Source: Brevibacillus sp. JNUCC-41
GTDB lineage: Bacteria > Bacillota > Bacilli > Bacillales > DSM-1321
Length of the DNA: 64,000 nt
NCBI RefSeq assembly: GCF_014844095.1
Contig: NZ_CP062163.1
Location: 1,550,001 to 1,614,000, forward strand
Reading direction: 5' to 3'
How positions within the stretch are numbered: the stretch's first letter is position 1; every line of letters starts with the position of its first letter. The notes under the pieces were generated by a model. It was not told where the DNA came from. It saw only the letters and a list, made by a program, of their open reading frames with translations, and made no database searches. The position numbers and the translations under genes are program-made. This document shows, piece after piece, positions 17,644 to 26,840 of this stretch.

Positions 17644-19077
17644 ATGAATAAGACAAGCAGAAAATTCATTTATAAACTTGCACAGCCGCGTCACTTTGGA
17701 TTATTCGTTCTTATATTTTGCTTTATTTACATGAGCTCCCCTATTCAAGCAGAGACAAAAAAAACACCCAAGAATGTCATATTGCTGATTGGCGACGGCA
17801 TGGGGGTAGGGGCCATAGAGATTGCCCGGCAATTGGAATATGGAAAGACAGGTGTTCTACATTTGGAACAACTGGAGCATGTTGCCCTGATGCGCACGTA
17901 TTCCGCCAATAATTTCGTCACTGACTCAGCTGCCGGAGGGTCTGCGATTGCCACTGGTATAAAAACCAACAATGAATCAATCGGTGTCGATGCCAATGGT
18001 TCCGAGGTGGATAGTATATTGGATGCGTTTCAGAACGATGGAAAAAAAGTGGGGATCATCTCAACCAATATGGTAGTCGATGCCACACCCGCTGCCTTTG
18101 GTGCAAGTGTTCCTAACCGCTGGACAGGTGGCGCAAATATCGCGAGGCAGCTATTTGATAACCGAATCGACGTCATTCTCGGCGGAGGTGCCAGCTATTT
18201 CAAGGCGGATAAGCAAAATGGCGAGGATTTAATCGCTAAATTTAAACAAGCTGGATATGGGTTTACGACGACGAAAGAAGAACTGAGTTCCATTAATAAA
18301 CCGGAAAAACTTTTAGGGTTATTTCACCCAACCTATATGAATTTTAAACTGGATAAAGAAGTATTACATTCTCAAGAGCCATCTCTACCCGAAATGACAG
18401 CCAAAGCGATGGATATTTTATCGAGAGGTAATAAAGGATTCTTCTTGATGGCAGAAGGTGCCCGTATTGACCATATGGAGCACGCCGCCGATATCACTGG
18501 AATATGGAAAGAAACGATCGAATTTGACCAAACCGTGAAAGAGGTAGTAAATTGGGCGAAAAATCGAAATGATACATTGATTGTTGTACTTGCAGACCAC
18601 GAAACAATGGGGACCTCCGCTTCTGAAACAATGGATATCACTGCATTGAAAAAAATCAAGGTTTCATCTGAATATATGTCCAAACAGCTTACATTCGATA
18701 AAAATAATGAAATCAATCCAGAAAGTGTCGTTTCCACATTCAAGAAGTATGCACATATATCCCTTACGGATCAGGAAGTCGACCAATTCATCGATAACGT
18801 AAGAAATAATAGAACGCTTGTCTATCGACAACATCAAATCGATTGGGAAATCGGAAGCACCATCGCCAGGTACCATAAGGCGGGTGTAGCCGATCGAAGC
18901 ATACGGGCGGCCAGTTCCACAGGAGGGCACACAGCCAATATGATTCCCATTTTCGCCTCGGGTCCAGGCAGTGAAGCCTTCGATGGAGTCCTAGAAAATA
19001 CGGATATTTCGAAAATCATCACAAAAGCCGCCGGCGTTCCGTTCACACCCGGTCAGCATAAAACAAAAGAGGAATGA
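17644..19077 (+). CDS. Secreted alkaline phosphatase
   Basis: Metal-dependent phosphomonoesterase of the PhoA family, acting outside the membrane to release phosphate. 477 residues. A signal peptide or membrane anchor spans about 18-36 after a basic N-terminus. Motifs: LLIGDGMG (Asp51, metal), FVTDSAAGGSA with the nucleophile Ser95, MAEGARIDHMEHA (metal ligands), LADHETMG (Asp-His) and GGHTANM (His). GGAGG lies 8 bases before the ATG. Regulation: a terminator-bearing leader lies just upstream; PhoP control is common for such genes, but I see no clear PhoP box. Which of the B. subtilis PhoA/PhoB pair it matches cannot be told. Confidence 0.93.
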   Translation: MNKTSRKFIYKLAQPRHFGLFVLIFCFIYMSSPIQAETKKTPKNVILLIGDGMGVGAIEIARQLEYGKTGVLHLEQLEHVALMRTYSANNFVTDSAAGGSAIATGIKTNNESIGVDANGSEVDSILDAFQNDGKKVGIISTNMVVDATPAAFGASVPNRWTGGANIARQLFDNRIDVILGGGASYFKADKQNGEDLIAKFKQAGYGFTTTKEELSSINKPEKLLGLFHPTYMNFKLDKEVLHSQEPSLPEMTAKAMDILSRGNKGFFLMAEGARIDHMEHAADITGIWKETIEFDQTVKEVVNWAKNRNDTLIVVLADHETMGTSASETMDITALKKIKVSSEYMSKQLTFDKNNEINPESVVSTFKKYAHISLTDQEVDQFIDNVRNNRTLVYRQHQIDWEIGSTIARYHKAGVADRSIRAASSTGGHTANMIPIFASGPGSEAFDGVLENTDISKIITKAAGVPFTPGQHKTKEE

Positions 19078-19097
19078 ATACATTCATTCCTCTTTTA
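19065..19097 (+). terminator. Terminator of the alkaline phosphatase gene
   Basis: AAAGAGGAATGAAT, loop AC, ATTCATTCCTCTTT then T. The stop codon lies inside the stem. Confidence 0.85.
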
Positions 19098-19175
19098 AAA
19101 TTCTATCTCATTCACTCGATTTTTTTCAGTACGCATTTTTATTGATGTCCGTTAAACCAATGTTTTGGTGAGTAT

Positions 19176-19728
19176 ACTCGTGAATTTGGTGCGTTTACTT
19201 GTGAATTTGTGCTTTACTCATGAGTTTGGTGTGTTTACTCGTGAGTTTGCTCCGTTTACTCGTGAATTTGTGCTTTACTCGTGAGTTTGGCGCGCTTACT
19301 CGTAAATTTGGTGCGTTTACTCGTGAGTTTTGTGCTTTACTCGTGAGTTTGGGCCGTTTACTCGTGAGTTTGGTGTGTTTACTCGTGAGTTTGGGCCGTT
19401 TACTCGTGAATTTGGTGCGTTTACTCGTGAGTTTGGGCCGTTTACTCGTGAATTTGGGCTTTACTCGTGAGTTTGGGCCGTTTACTCGTGAATTTGGCGT
19501 GTTTACTCGTGAGTTTGGCGCATTTACTCGTGAGTTTGGGCTTTACTCGTGAGTTTGGGCCGTTTACTCGTGAATTTGGCGCGCTTACTCGTGAATTTGG
19601 CGCGCTTACTCGTGAGTTTGGCGCATTTACTCGTGAGTTTGGCGCATTTACTCGTGAATTTGGGCCGTTTACTCGTGAGTTTGGTGCGTTTACTCGTGAG
19701 TTTGGTGCGTTTACTCGTGAGTTTGATG
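19176..19728. repeat. Tandem repeat array, 26 full units plus a partial unit, mostly 21 bp
   Basis: Units start with ACTCGTGA(G/A)TTTG and end with a variable core such as GTGCG, GGCCG or GCGCA plus TTT. I counted 26 units: 21 of them 21 bp, four of 19 bp (units 2, 5, 14, 18) and one of 20 bp (unit 8); a 27th partial copy begins at 19713. The summed lengths fit the coordinates exactly. Each unit holds the near-palindrome ACTC-GT-GAGT. The 21-bp unit leaves frames open on the plus strand, giving spurious REFGAFT- and LLVNLAR-like repeats without ribosome sites. It sits between convergent genes. Similar arrays occur between genes in other Bacillaceae as far as I recall; function unknown. Confidence 0.95.
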
Positions 19729-19746
19729 AAGAATCTAAATATCCTT

Positions 19747-19775
19747 TATAAAAAAAGACGCCCTAATTGACGTCC
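19747..19775 (-). terminator. Terminator of the SpoIID/LytB-domain gene
   Basis: The minus strand reads GACGTC, loop AATTAG, GGCGTC, then TTTTTTT. The stem is imperfect but the U-run is strong. Confidence 0.6.
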
Positions 19776-19782
19776 TCCTCAT

Positions 19783-21852
19783 TCATTTTTTTACATGTTT
19801 TTTTAATACATACCCAATTCGGCTTCCCTTTTTCACTTTATACCATTCATCTTGTTGAGACAGGATCGTTACGGCTTGGTCCCTGTATAGATTCCCGACC
19901 GTTTCAGAGGATGCATTTTTATTTTCTTTAATATATAATTCGCTTGCAGTCACTATTCCCGTGGTCTTCCTAATGGAGATTTTCGTTGAAATGGATTTCT
20001 GGTTTTCACTCTTATCCTTAGCGGAGATTGTCACCGTAAACATCCCGTTGGACATATTTTTGAAATCCCAGGTTGCCGATTGCCTGCCTTTATTGAACTG
20101 CTTTTCAGAAAGGATGCCCACAACCTTTCCTTTACTGTTCTTAATTGCCACTGTTACATTAGCGTTTTCATTAATGGTATAGGTTATGTTCGCTTTCTCG
20201 GTACTATAATCACCCGATGTATTGACATTGGTTATTTTCGGTACCGATGTATCTTTACTGATCTTAATCGCCATCGTGTCCGAACCTTCAATCCCGCTTC
20301 GGTCCATTGCTGATATTGCTGCTTCATATGTACCGTTACTTACCGCTTTTGTGTTCCAGATTGCCGAATGGGTACCCTTTTTCATTGTTTGGTCACGGAC
20401 TGGGATAGCTAAGGCTTTCCCTTTACTATTTTTAATCGTGAGTGTAACCACCGCATCTTCTTTTAGGGAGTATGTGATTCCAACCTCATCATTTAAACGA
20501 CCCGTCACCGCTGTCATGTTTACTGAATTCGGTTCCGACTTTACGACAAGTTCCGTTTTAGATCCAGCACCTGGTCCATATTCCTTTTCTATAGTTGTGT
20601 CAGGATAATAAAACGCCAAAATCTCTTGATATGATTGGCCTGCTTCCGCTCTGTTTTTCGCTCCAAACTGACTTAGTCCTACACCATGCCCATATCCTGA
20701 TCCTTTAATGGAAATTTTGGAAGGATCGGTAGATGAATGGTCAACCAAATAGCTTTTCATCACCTCTTGCCCCACCATGCCCCTGATTTTGGAAGCCGCG
20801 ACATTAGTAAGCTTAACCGTTTGCTGCAAAAGTTTCCCCCTGTCATCAACGAGATCCCTTACATAGAAATTCAGTTGGATGGAGCCTTTCGTTACACGGC
20901 CTCCCGCTTTTTCATCTGTAAATGTTAACAAGGGAATATCCGTTATTTTAATATCTTTATTCGCATATCCATTATTCTTCAGCCAAACCTTCAGTTTCGG
21001 CACAACCATTTTATCTTTTTCCTTTACACTTGCCCACCATTCTTCCGGTTTAGATAAATTCATTTTTGAAAGGTCGATTTGCTGTTTGTCCAGCATTATC
21101 TCCCAATTGGTTTTCGAATCATAGAGATCTTCTTTTATAGATAAATATTCAAGGGGGTTGCCACTTGACCAAACATTTGAATTCGATTCGGTCATTCCTC
21201 CATTGCTTGAGGAAAAGAACGCTTCGATTATTTCGCCATCATGTTTGATTACCATGCCCTTTGTCTGTTCAATGGCTGAATTAGTTCGATAGTGATCGGC
21301 AGCCCCCCCATATACTTGGTAAGAAACCGTATCATCAATTATTGTGGATTGATGGCGAAGTGCATAAGTCCGGGCGGCAATCGCCTGTGCTTTTAAGGCT
21401 TCGGCATGCCATAGTGCGGGCATCTCCAGCGGGACAACGCCCTTTAGGTAATCTTCCATATAAACATAATTGATTGGCCGGATGTAACCGTCCTCCGGTG
21501 TAAATGAAAATGAGCCAAGATACGTACGGCCGTTTATGGACAATGAAGCATCAGGTTTAACTGGAATCACTTTAAAGGAAGCATAAGATCCCGTTTTCTT
21601 AAAACCTTTGTATACGGCAAGTTTAGCCGACTCCACTTTCAACGTCAGATTTTCACCCGCCCTAATGAATATTTCTCCCCCTGAAGTACGGTAGTCCCCG
21701 GTTGCCGTTATTTTGACACTGGTTCTATTCCCCAAATAATTCTTCAGTTTCACTTCCATCGTTGTGTTTTCTTCCGCTGCCGTTGCTTCATGAGAAGGAA
21801 ATGTAAAAAAAATGATAAAGAAAGCGATAAACAAATAGCTTAAACTTCTCAT
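19783..21852 (-). CDS. SpoIID/LytB-domain wall protein with Ig-like and SH3 domains
   Basis: Secreted protein of 689 residues, probably a lytic transglycosylase or amidase enhancer acting on peptidoglycan. Order: signal peptide (1-25, ending HEATA); SpoIID domain (about 115-415) with YMEDYLKGVVPLEMPALWHAEALKAQAIAARTYA-type core, SSSNGGMTES and GYGHGVGLSQFGA; two FlgD-like Ig repeats (about 445-530 and 535-615, each with TIKNSKGK or AIKNSKGK and a NGTY/NGMF turn); and a C-terminal bacterial SH3 domain (about 635-689). It differs from sporulation SpoIID at 55454, which has only the first domain. The start is ATG after GAGGATG. It is a single-gene unit. Confidence 0.87.
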   Translation of the reverse strand: MRSLSYLFIAFFIIFFTFPSHEATAAEENTTMEVKLKNYLGNRTSVKITATGDYRTSGGEIFIRAGENLTLKVESAKLAVYKGFKKTGSYASFKVIPVKPDASLSINGRTYLGSFSFTPEDGYIRPINYVYMEDYLKGVVPLEMPALWHAEALKAQAIAARTYALRHQSTIIDDTVSYQVYGGAADHYRTNSAIEQTKGMVIKHDGEIIEAFFSSSNGGMTESNSNVWSSGNPLEYLSIKEDLYDSKTNWEIMLDKQQIDLSKMNLSKPEEWWASVKEKDKMVVPKLKVWLKNNGYANKDIKITDIPLLTFTDEKAGGRVTKGSIQLNFYVRDLVDDRGKLLQQTVKLTNVAASKIRGMVGQEVMKSYLVDHSSTDPSKISIKGSGYGHGVGLSQFGAKNRAEAGQSYQEILAFYYPDTTIEKEYGPGAGSKTELVVKSEPNSVNMTAVTGRLNDEVGITYSLKEDAVVTLTIKNSKGKALAIPVRDQTMKKGTHSAIWNTKAVSNGTYEAAISAMDRSGIEGSDTMAIKISKDTSVPKITNVNTSGDYSTEKANITYTINENANVTVAIKNSKGKVVGILSEKQFNKGRQSATWDFKNMSNGMFTVTISAKDKSENQKSISTKISIRKTTGIVTASELYIKENKNASSETVGNLYRDQAVTILSQQDEWYKVKKGSRIGYVLKKHVKK

Positions 21853-22035
21853 TGATTTTCATCCTCATCCCTATTCTATTTATCTTTAGCATGGGTAATG
21901 GCCTGGAAGATGTCACTGCTGCAGAAATCGGATCCCGCTTGCGTGTACTCTTTTTACATTCTGTATATCCAACTCATTATCCTTCAAATCCAGCTTTATT
22001 GTCTTAAGAAAATGGAATCCTCAACGTGTGAAAAA

Positions 22036-22076
22036 ATAAAAGCAGGACATGTAAGAAACCATGTCCTGCTTTTTAG
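22036..22076. terminator. Strong bidirectional terminator after the PbpC-like gene
   Basis: AAAGCAGGACATG, 8-base loop, CATGTCCTGCTTT, with A/T runs on both sides. It serves the minus-strand transpeptidase gene. Confidence 0.85.
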
Positions 22077-22109
22077 TGGTAAATGCTTGCTGCATTTTCA
22101 CCCGCTTCT

Positions 22110-24116
22110 TTACTTCAAATACTTTTTCAACACCGGTTTCATATGATCGATAACGACATGGCTGCCGCCTCGTCCTTTTACATCTTCCATCATCCATGCC
22201 ATGAGAAGTTCCGGGTCTTCTGTGTCCATGGCTACAAACCAGCCATTTTCTGTTCCGTCGGCATTTTTGGATGCCTTGATTTCGGCAGTTCCCGTTTTGG
22301 CAGCGATTTTGATGCCAAGATCATCTATTCCATGTCCGCTTCCTTTAGGATGTTCCACCACTTGTGTGAGCATCTTGGTGACCTGATTTGCTTGGTCTGC
22401 TGATATCGCATGTTCTTTCCATATTTTCTTTTCTGTTTTATCTCCTGTTATTAACGAAGGTGTCAGGATGTTTCCTTCATTCAAGAAGGCTGAATAGGTC
22501 ATGGCAAGATGTAGCGTGCTCATTTGGACTTGCGCTTGACCATATCCGGCATCCGCCAAGCGTCCCTCACTATCGATCTTACCGATGCTCGATGCTTTGA
22601 TCGGATAATCGTAGTTCAAAGACTCATCAAATCCGAATGCCTTGAGTCCATTTGTGAATTTTTCCTTTCCAAGCCCCAAAGCTTGTTGGGCAAAGTAAAT
22701 ATTGTCTGAATAAATTAATGCCTTTTCCATATCGATTGGAACACCGGGGTCCGCCACCCTTGTAATGGAATGATCTTTCCATGTTGATTTGGCCCACGTT
22801 TTCCCTTGGATATTGATCGAATCTTTCGGATCCACACCATTTTTCAGGGCGATTGCCGCAGTGATGGCCTTAATGGTTGAACCAGGTGCAAACGTCGAAC
22901 TGAAGCGGTTTAAAAGTGGTTTGTCCGGGTCTTCTTCAAGCGCTTTTTGTTCCGCCTTTGTTATCCCGAAAATATATTTATTAGGATCGAATGACGGACT
23001 TGAAACAAGTGCAAGCGTTTCGCCTGTCTTCGGATCAATTGCCGATGCCGATCCAGTTTCATTCTTATATTGCTCGAAGATATCTTTTTGAAGCTCGGCG
23101 TCGATGGTCAAGGTAATTGTTTCTCCCTCTTCAGCAGGCTTTTCAGCAATCACTTTTTCTTCGCCATCTTCGGTTTTAATAAAGATTTTACCTCCAGGTT
23201 CACCTTTAAGCCGCGCTTCCAACACTTCCTCAAGACCTCGCTTGCCAATAACGTCACTTGCGGTATAACCTTTTCCTTTCAATTTCTCCAGATCTTCCGC
23301 AGATGCCTCACCGACATATCCAATTAGATGGGCAGTAGCCTCTTTATACGGATATATACGCTCTTCCGTATTATTGACAGATACACCGGCAATGTTCAAT
23401 AGCTTTTCCAAGGTTGCCGTATTATCATTTGACATCTTCTTGATGGGCACGAAATAGCTTGGCTTTACCCATGATTGTTTTAATTTCTGATTCACTTCGT
23501 CGGTGGACATTTTGAGGATTCCCGCGACCTTTTTAACCGTTTCGGATTCGTTGGCCATTTTCTCTGGCACGATCCCCACTTCTGCTACCGTTCCATTCAT
23601 GGCAAGGCCGCGTTCATTTCTATCGACAATTTCGCCGCGAATGGCTGGATACGATTCAACCGATACTTTCTCTCCAGCTTCCAATTGAGGGAATATATAG
23701 CTTTCATCCCACTTGATGTACCAATTTTCTTCCTCGCCTTCCCCTTCCTTGACAAGTGTCGCTTTATGGTCAGAGCTGACAGCACCAGCCATAGTGGACA
23801 TGTCAACGGTATATGAAAGGCTTACCTTTTCTCCATCTTTATGCTTTTTCTCTTCTTTAGGCTGTTTATAGTCCACCTTTAATTGGTCGGCTTCTATGCC
23901 TGTATAGATTTTTTCATAACGCTTCGCAAATTCATCCGCACTGATTTCTTTCTTTGTCTCAGGCGACAGATACTCGTACATCTTCGCAAAATCCTGTTTA
24001 TTCCAAAGCTTCGTATATGCCGCAAAGCGATCTTCCGGACTTGGCTCATTCGAGCATCCGGCCAGGAACAATACGCTCATCAACAATAAGCTGGAAACTA
24101 AAGCTAATTTCTTCAT
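22110..24116 (-). CDS. pbpC: Class B penicillin-binding protein, PbpC/MecA-like lipoprotein
   Basis: Membrane-anchored D,D-transpeptidase that crosslinks peptidoglycan. 668 residues: lipoprotein signal with lipobox LAGC (Cys21); MecA_N NTF2-like domain (about 28-150); dimerisation region (about 155-320); transpeptidase domain (about 345-665) with APGSTIKA (SxxK Ser), YSDNIYFAQ (SxN) and KTGTAEIK (KTG). This layout matches B. subtilis PBP3 (PbpC), length 668, and staphylococcal PBP2a. AGGAGG lies just before the ATG. Standing alone between two terminators, it is probably transcribed on its own. Confidence 0.92.
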   Translation of the reverse strand: MKKLALVSSLLLMSVLFLAGCSNEPSPEDRFAAYTKLWNKQDFAKMYEYLSPETKKEISADEFAKRYEKIYTGIEADQLKVDYKQPKEEKKHKDGEKVSLSYTVDMSTMAGAVSSDHKATLVKEGEGEEENWYIKWDESYIFPQLEAGEKVSVESYPAIRGEIVDRNERGLAMNGTVAEVGIVPEKMANESETVKKVAGILKMSTDEVNQKLKQSWVKPSYFVPIKKMSNDNTATLEKLLNIAGVSVNNTEERIYPYKEATAHLIGYVGEASAEDLEKLKGKGYTASDVIGKRGLEEVLEARLKGEPGGKIFIKTEDGEEKVIAEKPAEEGETITLTIDAELQKDIFEQYKNETGSASAIDPKTGETLALVSSPSFDPNKYIFGITKAEQKALEEDPDKPLLNRFSSTFAPGSTIKAITAAIALKNGVDPKDSINIQGKTWAKSTWKDHSITRVADPGVPIDMEKALIYSDNIYFAQQALGLGKEKFTNGLKAFGFDESLNYDYPIKASSIGKIDSEGRLADAGYGQAQVQMSTLHLAMTYSAFLNEGNILTPSLITGDKTEKKIWKEHAISADQANQVTKMLTQVVEHPKGSGHGIDDLGIKIAAKTGTAEIKASKNADGTENGWFVAMDTEDPELLMAWMMEDVKGRGGSHVVIDHMKPVLKKYLK

Positions 24117-24235
24117 GATTTCCTCCTAATGAATAGTTAGAATGATATACCTATAGTTTAGCAAAATATTAGGGGAATGGGGGATTTTGCATTCCGAATT
24201 TCTTAATTTTTCTAGTCGAGCATGTTTTTTCTAAA

Positions 24236-24269
24236 ACAAAAGTCCTGTACATGGTGTACAGGACTTTTA
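24236..24269. terminator. Terminator after the CorA-like gene
   Basis: AAAAGTCCTGTACA, loop TGG, TGTACAGGACTTTT: a perfect 14-bp stem just beyond the minus-strand stop. Confidence 0.85.
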
Positions 24270-24271
24270 TA

Positions 24272-25708
24272 TTAAAGCATTCTTTTTTTTCGGCTTTTTT
24301 TCTCATGTAGCCATTTTTTCAAGAAGAAAAAGCCCAAGATGGCCGAAATGACCAGACCGCTTGTCGTAACAATGACAGCCACCCATTCGTATAGGGTGTA
24401 ATTCATATAAGCTTTCCACGGTAATTTCCCTTTCCAATCTTCAATATATAGATTCATTCCGAATATCCCGGAAACAACCGTATAGATCGTTAGTATTTGC
24501 AAGAGATAATTACTGCTTTTCCCAGACAGTTTATCCTGATTTTGATAAAGATAGGAAAGTGTTTCCTTCACTTCCTTGTAGAGAGCGGCAATCCTGAAGG
24601 CTTCATCCGTTTTTTTGAATAGCTCTTTACCGATTGACGTACTATTAACTTCAGTGAATAAGTACTTTGCAGAAAACTGAGTGATCATGAAAATCAGCTG
24701 TTCCGTATCCGCTTGATCTTTTTCCACATCTATCTTGGAATGTTCATGGGACAATTTAAGCAGTACGATTTTATAATAGAAGAAAAGCAACACTGTATAA
24801 AAATGCTGGCCATACATTTCGCTTGCCAGTTCCTGCTCCAGTTTACCTTTCGCTTTCGTGACACACGCAAAATGATACATACTAGTTATATAATAGGTTT
24901 CCTTGCCCCACCTGTCATATACCCTTTCTTGATAATACTTGTCTATATAATCGGGGTTTAATGCGCCTATATATGGCTCACCATCATTGTCATACCCGTT
25001 CAGTTCACTGATTCGGAATAAATCATTTTTAGTAATATTACGATTCTCAGGGAATGCAGTATAACTGATTACGTACATTCTTTCATCGATGAAAAAGGGC
25101 AAACTACCAAAATATGTAGGGTTACTTTGTTCTTCATCCATATATTCCTCAATTGGCGGCAATAGTTCATTGAAAATGAAATCCTTCACCTGTTCATACT
25201 GATTTTCCCGACAGCTTACTTTCGTTTTTTCTTCATCATCAGCGATCGGTTCGAGGATTCTGAATGTATCGCCAAAATAGAGCACATCATCATAAGAAAG
25301 CCCCTTAGGCAAAGTAATGCGAAGATTCATCATGCCAATATGAAATGGGCATATGAAAATATCTATAGAGTTGATAATAAATGGGGTATTTAAATAGGGT
25401 GATTCGAAGGTACAATCAATATCCAGTTTTTTCGTAAAACGCCGCAAGCCTTCCTTCTGTTTTGCATTGCCTGGAAATAAAATCGGCTCGATGTAAGGCA
25501 TGAAATACTTTTCCAATTTACGGTGAGAAACTTTATGGCCACCGTAAAATTGTTTTTCTTGTTCCATATCTTTCAAATTCAAAAAAACGAAATTGTCCTT
25601 AAACAACTTTTCCACAAACTTTTCAATCATTTTTCCTTCAAGCGCAAATGGAAAAATGTACTGCTGGAAAGTTCGCTTAGTGGGATCATTTTTCATTTTC
25701 ACATACAT
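24272..25708 (-). CDS. Divergent CorA-like membrane protein
   Basis: 478 residues, mostly a cytoplasmic N-terminal region with no signal peptide, then two C-terminal membrane segments (about 400-420 and 440-462) separated by a short loop. The first ends IFGMNLYIEDW, so it carries the GMN motif that defines the CorA/Mrs2 magnesium channel family at the expected place. The long helix before it (about 340-400) also fits CorA. The N-terminal 300 residues resemble nothing I recognise, and the protein is much longer than the usual 320 or so. Start ATG with GGAGG 10 bases upstream. A possible structured leader lies upstream. Metal transport is inference from fold only. Confidence 0.6.
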   Translation of the reverse strand: MYVKMKNDPTKRTFQQYIFPFALEGKMIEKFVEKLFKDNFVFLNLKDMEQEKQFYGGHKVSHRKLEKYFMPYIEPILFPGNAKQKEGLRRFTKKLDIDCTFESPYLNTPFIINSIDIFICPFHIGMMNLRITLPKGLSYDDVLYFGDTFRILEPIADDEEKTKVSCRENQYEQVKDFIFNELLPPIEEYMDEEQSNPTYFGSLPFFIDERMYVISYTAFPENRNITKNDLFRISELNGYDNDGEPYIGALNPDYIDKYYQERVYDRWGKETYYITSMYHFACVTKAKGKLEQELASEMYGQHFYTVLLFFYYKIVLLKLSHEHSKIDVEKDQADTEQLIFMITQFSAKYLFTEVNSTSIGKELFKKTDEAFRIAALYKEVKETLSYLYQNQDKLSGKSSNYLLQILTIYTVVSGIFGMNLYIEDWKGKLPWKAYMNYTLYEWVAVIVTTSGLVISAILGFFFLKKWLHEKKSRKKRML

Positions 25709-25837
25709 ATAATATATTCCTCCGATTAAACTGCTGAAAAAAAGGTTTAATTCATCTTATTTCTTATAATTACCCATGTATAGACAAACAAAACGATACA
25801 TATTATAGAAATAATGTGGACAAATTGCCCAAATAAA

Positions 25838-25923
25838 AAAATCCCCCAAGCAAGTCCTCGGGGGCCATCGAAAAGAGTCCTTCAACCCTCTTCACTTTAG
25901 GGTACTAGAAACTGATGTTTCTA
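25838..25923 (-). ncRNA. Candidate structured leader or small RNA upstream of the CorA-like gene
   Basis: On the minus strand three hairpins follow one another: TAGAAAC-ATCA-GTTTCTA (25923-25906, perfect), ACCCT-N9-AGGGT (25903-25885), then CCCCCGAGG-ACTTG-CTTGGGGG followed by ATTTTTTT (25866-25834), an intrinsic terminator. A TAAAAT -10-like element lies upstream at 25952-25947. The terminator falls 130 bases before the start codon, so this is either a leader with conditional termination or a separate small RNA. It matches neither the M-box nor any other riboswitch I can recall. Confidence 0.45.
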
Positions 25924-26173
25924 ATGAAAAATCCGATATTCGGACCATTTTAACATTTATTTAACATATGATAAAACACGATTTCCCTCCATATTTAGGC
26001 AATACCACTTATTATTACCTTATTAATCCTTATATACAGTGATTTGCAGAAGAAAATATAACTATAGGAATAATTATGTAAATTATTTGTTCATTATTTT
26101 TTCCCTTTATCATGAAAATCATGTTTTAACTAATGAGAAACGGGTAAATAAAAAAAAGCAAAGGAGAGACATC

Positions 26174-26317
26174 ATGAAATCTGATAGTAATAAACAACAC
26201 TTTAAATTTTTTGAAAGAACAAATAACGCTAAACCAAGTGAACGGAAACAAATGAGCGATTTCATCAAAAAGAAGATGAATACTCAAAACTCTCATTTAA
26301 ACGATAAAAACTCATGA
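26174..26317 (+). CDS. Small basic protein of unknown function (47 residues)
   Basis: ATG 26174 follows AAGGAGAG at a good distance, so translation is likely. 47 residues, hydrophilic and basic, no membrane segment or Cys: starts MKSDSNKQHFKFFER and contains ERKQMSDFIKKKM, which looks like an amphipathic helix. I do not recognise the family; it is not an obvious acid-soluble spore protein. Its stop codon lies within one arm of the 23-bp inverted repeat at 26296-26350. The frame is open further upstream to 26039, but the ribosome site decides for 26174. Confidence 0.6.
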   Translation: MKSDSNKQHFKFFERTNNAKPSERKQMSDFIKKKMNTQNSHLNDKNS

Positions 26318-26350
26318 CGGGTTGTATGTCATGAGTTTTTATCGTTTAAA
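26296..26350. terminator. Bidirectional terminator, 23-bp perfect inverted repeat
   Basis: Arms 26296-26318 and 26328-26350 are perfect reverse complements around a 9-base loop. Each arm contains CTCATGAC/GTCATGAG next to an A5/T5 run. The stop codons of both convergent genes lie inside the arms. Confidence 0.85.
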
Positions 26351-26663
26351 ATGCGATTTCATTTCCCTTAAGGTTGTGCTTTACACATTTCTTGATACCG
26401 ATTACATTCAAAAAATGTTTGATTTTCTTCATCGAGGTTGCCTGATATTCATCTGCAATGGAAAACTCTTTAATATAGGCGATTTTTTCTTGTATATCTG
26501 TATCTATATGATCTTGGCTGTATTCTTTTTGATCTGATTTTTTGCATGTGTACACCACTGCTTCACCAATATTTCTGGTTGCCTTATCAAAATAAAAAGA
26601 AAACACAATGGCACATTCATCATCGTAAAAAGAGGGCTGAATCTTCATATTAATATCCATCAT
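26346..26663 (-). CDS. Uncharacterised protein (105 residues)
   Basis: I do not recognise this protein. It is soluble, mixed alpha/beta in appearance, without signal peptide: an N-terminal strand-rich part (CAIVFSFYFDKATR, AVVYTCKKS) then a charged helical part (EKIAYIKEF, MKKIKHFLNVIGIKK). A ribosome site AAGGTGA precedes the ATG, and GGAGAGAGG lies slightly further upstream, so it is probably real. It converges on the 47-residue gene and shares the terminator with it. No partner gene is evident. Confidence 0.6.
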   Translation of the reverse strand: MMDINMKIQPSFYDDECAIVFSFYFDKATRNIGEAVVYTCKKSDQKEYSQDHIDTDIQEKIAYIKEFSIADEYQATSMKKIKHFLNVIGIKKCVKHNLKGNEIAF

Positions 26664-26840
26664 TCACCTTACACCTCTCTCCGTTTTGTTATTTACACTA
26701 TAACAAAATCATTAAAGGGAAATAGGCGTTACAAACTACGCTCACGTTTCTTCCGCACCTACCAAATGAACCTTACACCCCCCATTCATAGATAATTATA
26801 ACTACAGGAATATGCGCAAAAGAATAATCATTTAATAATA

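Noticed and set aside
19176..19728. CRISPR array
   Set aside because: There are no unique spacers of constant length; the units are contiguous and no cas gene is nearby.
19220..19770. Three plus-strand frames of 73-110 codons with REFGAFT- or LLVNLAR-like repeats
   Set aside because: They are by-products of the 21-bp tandem repeat, have no ribosome site and shift frame at the 19- and 20-bp units.
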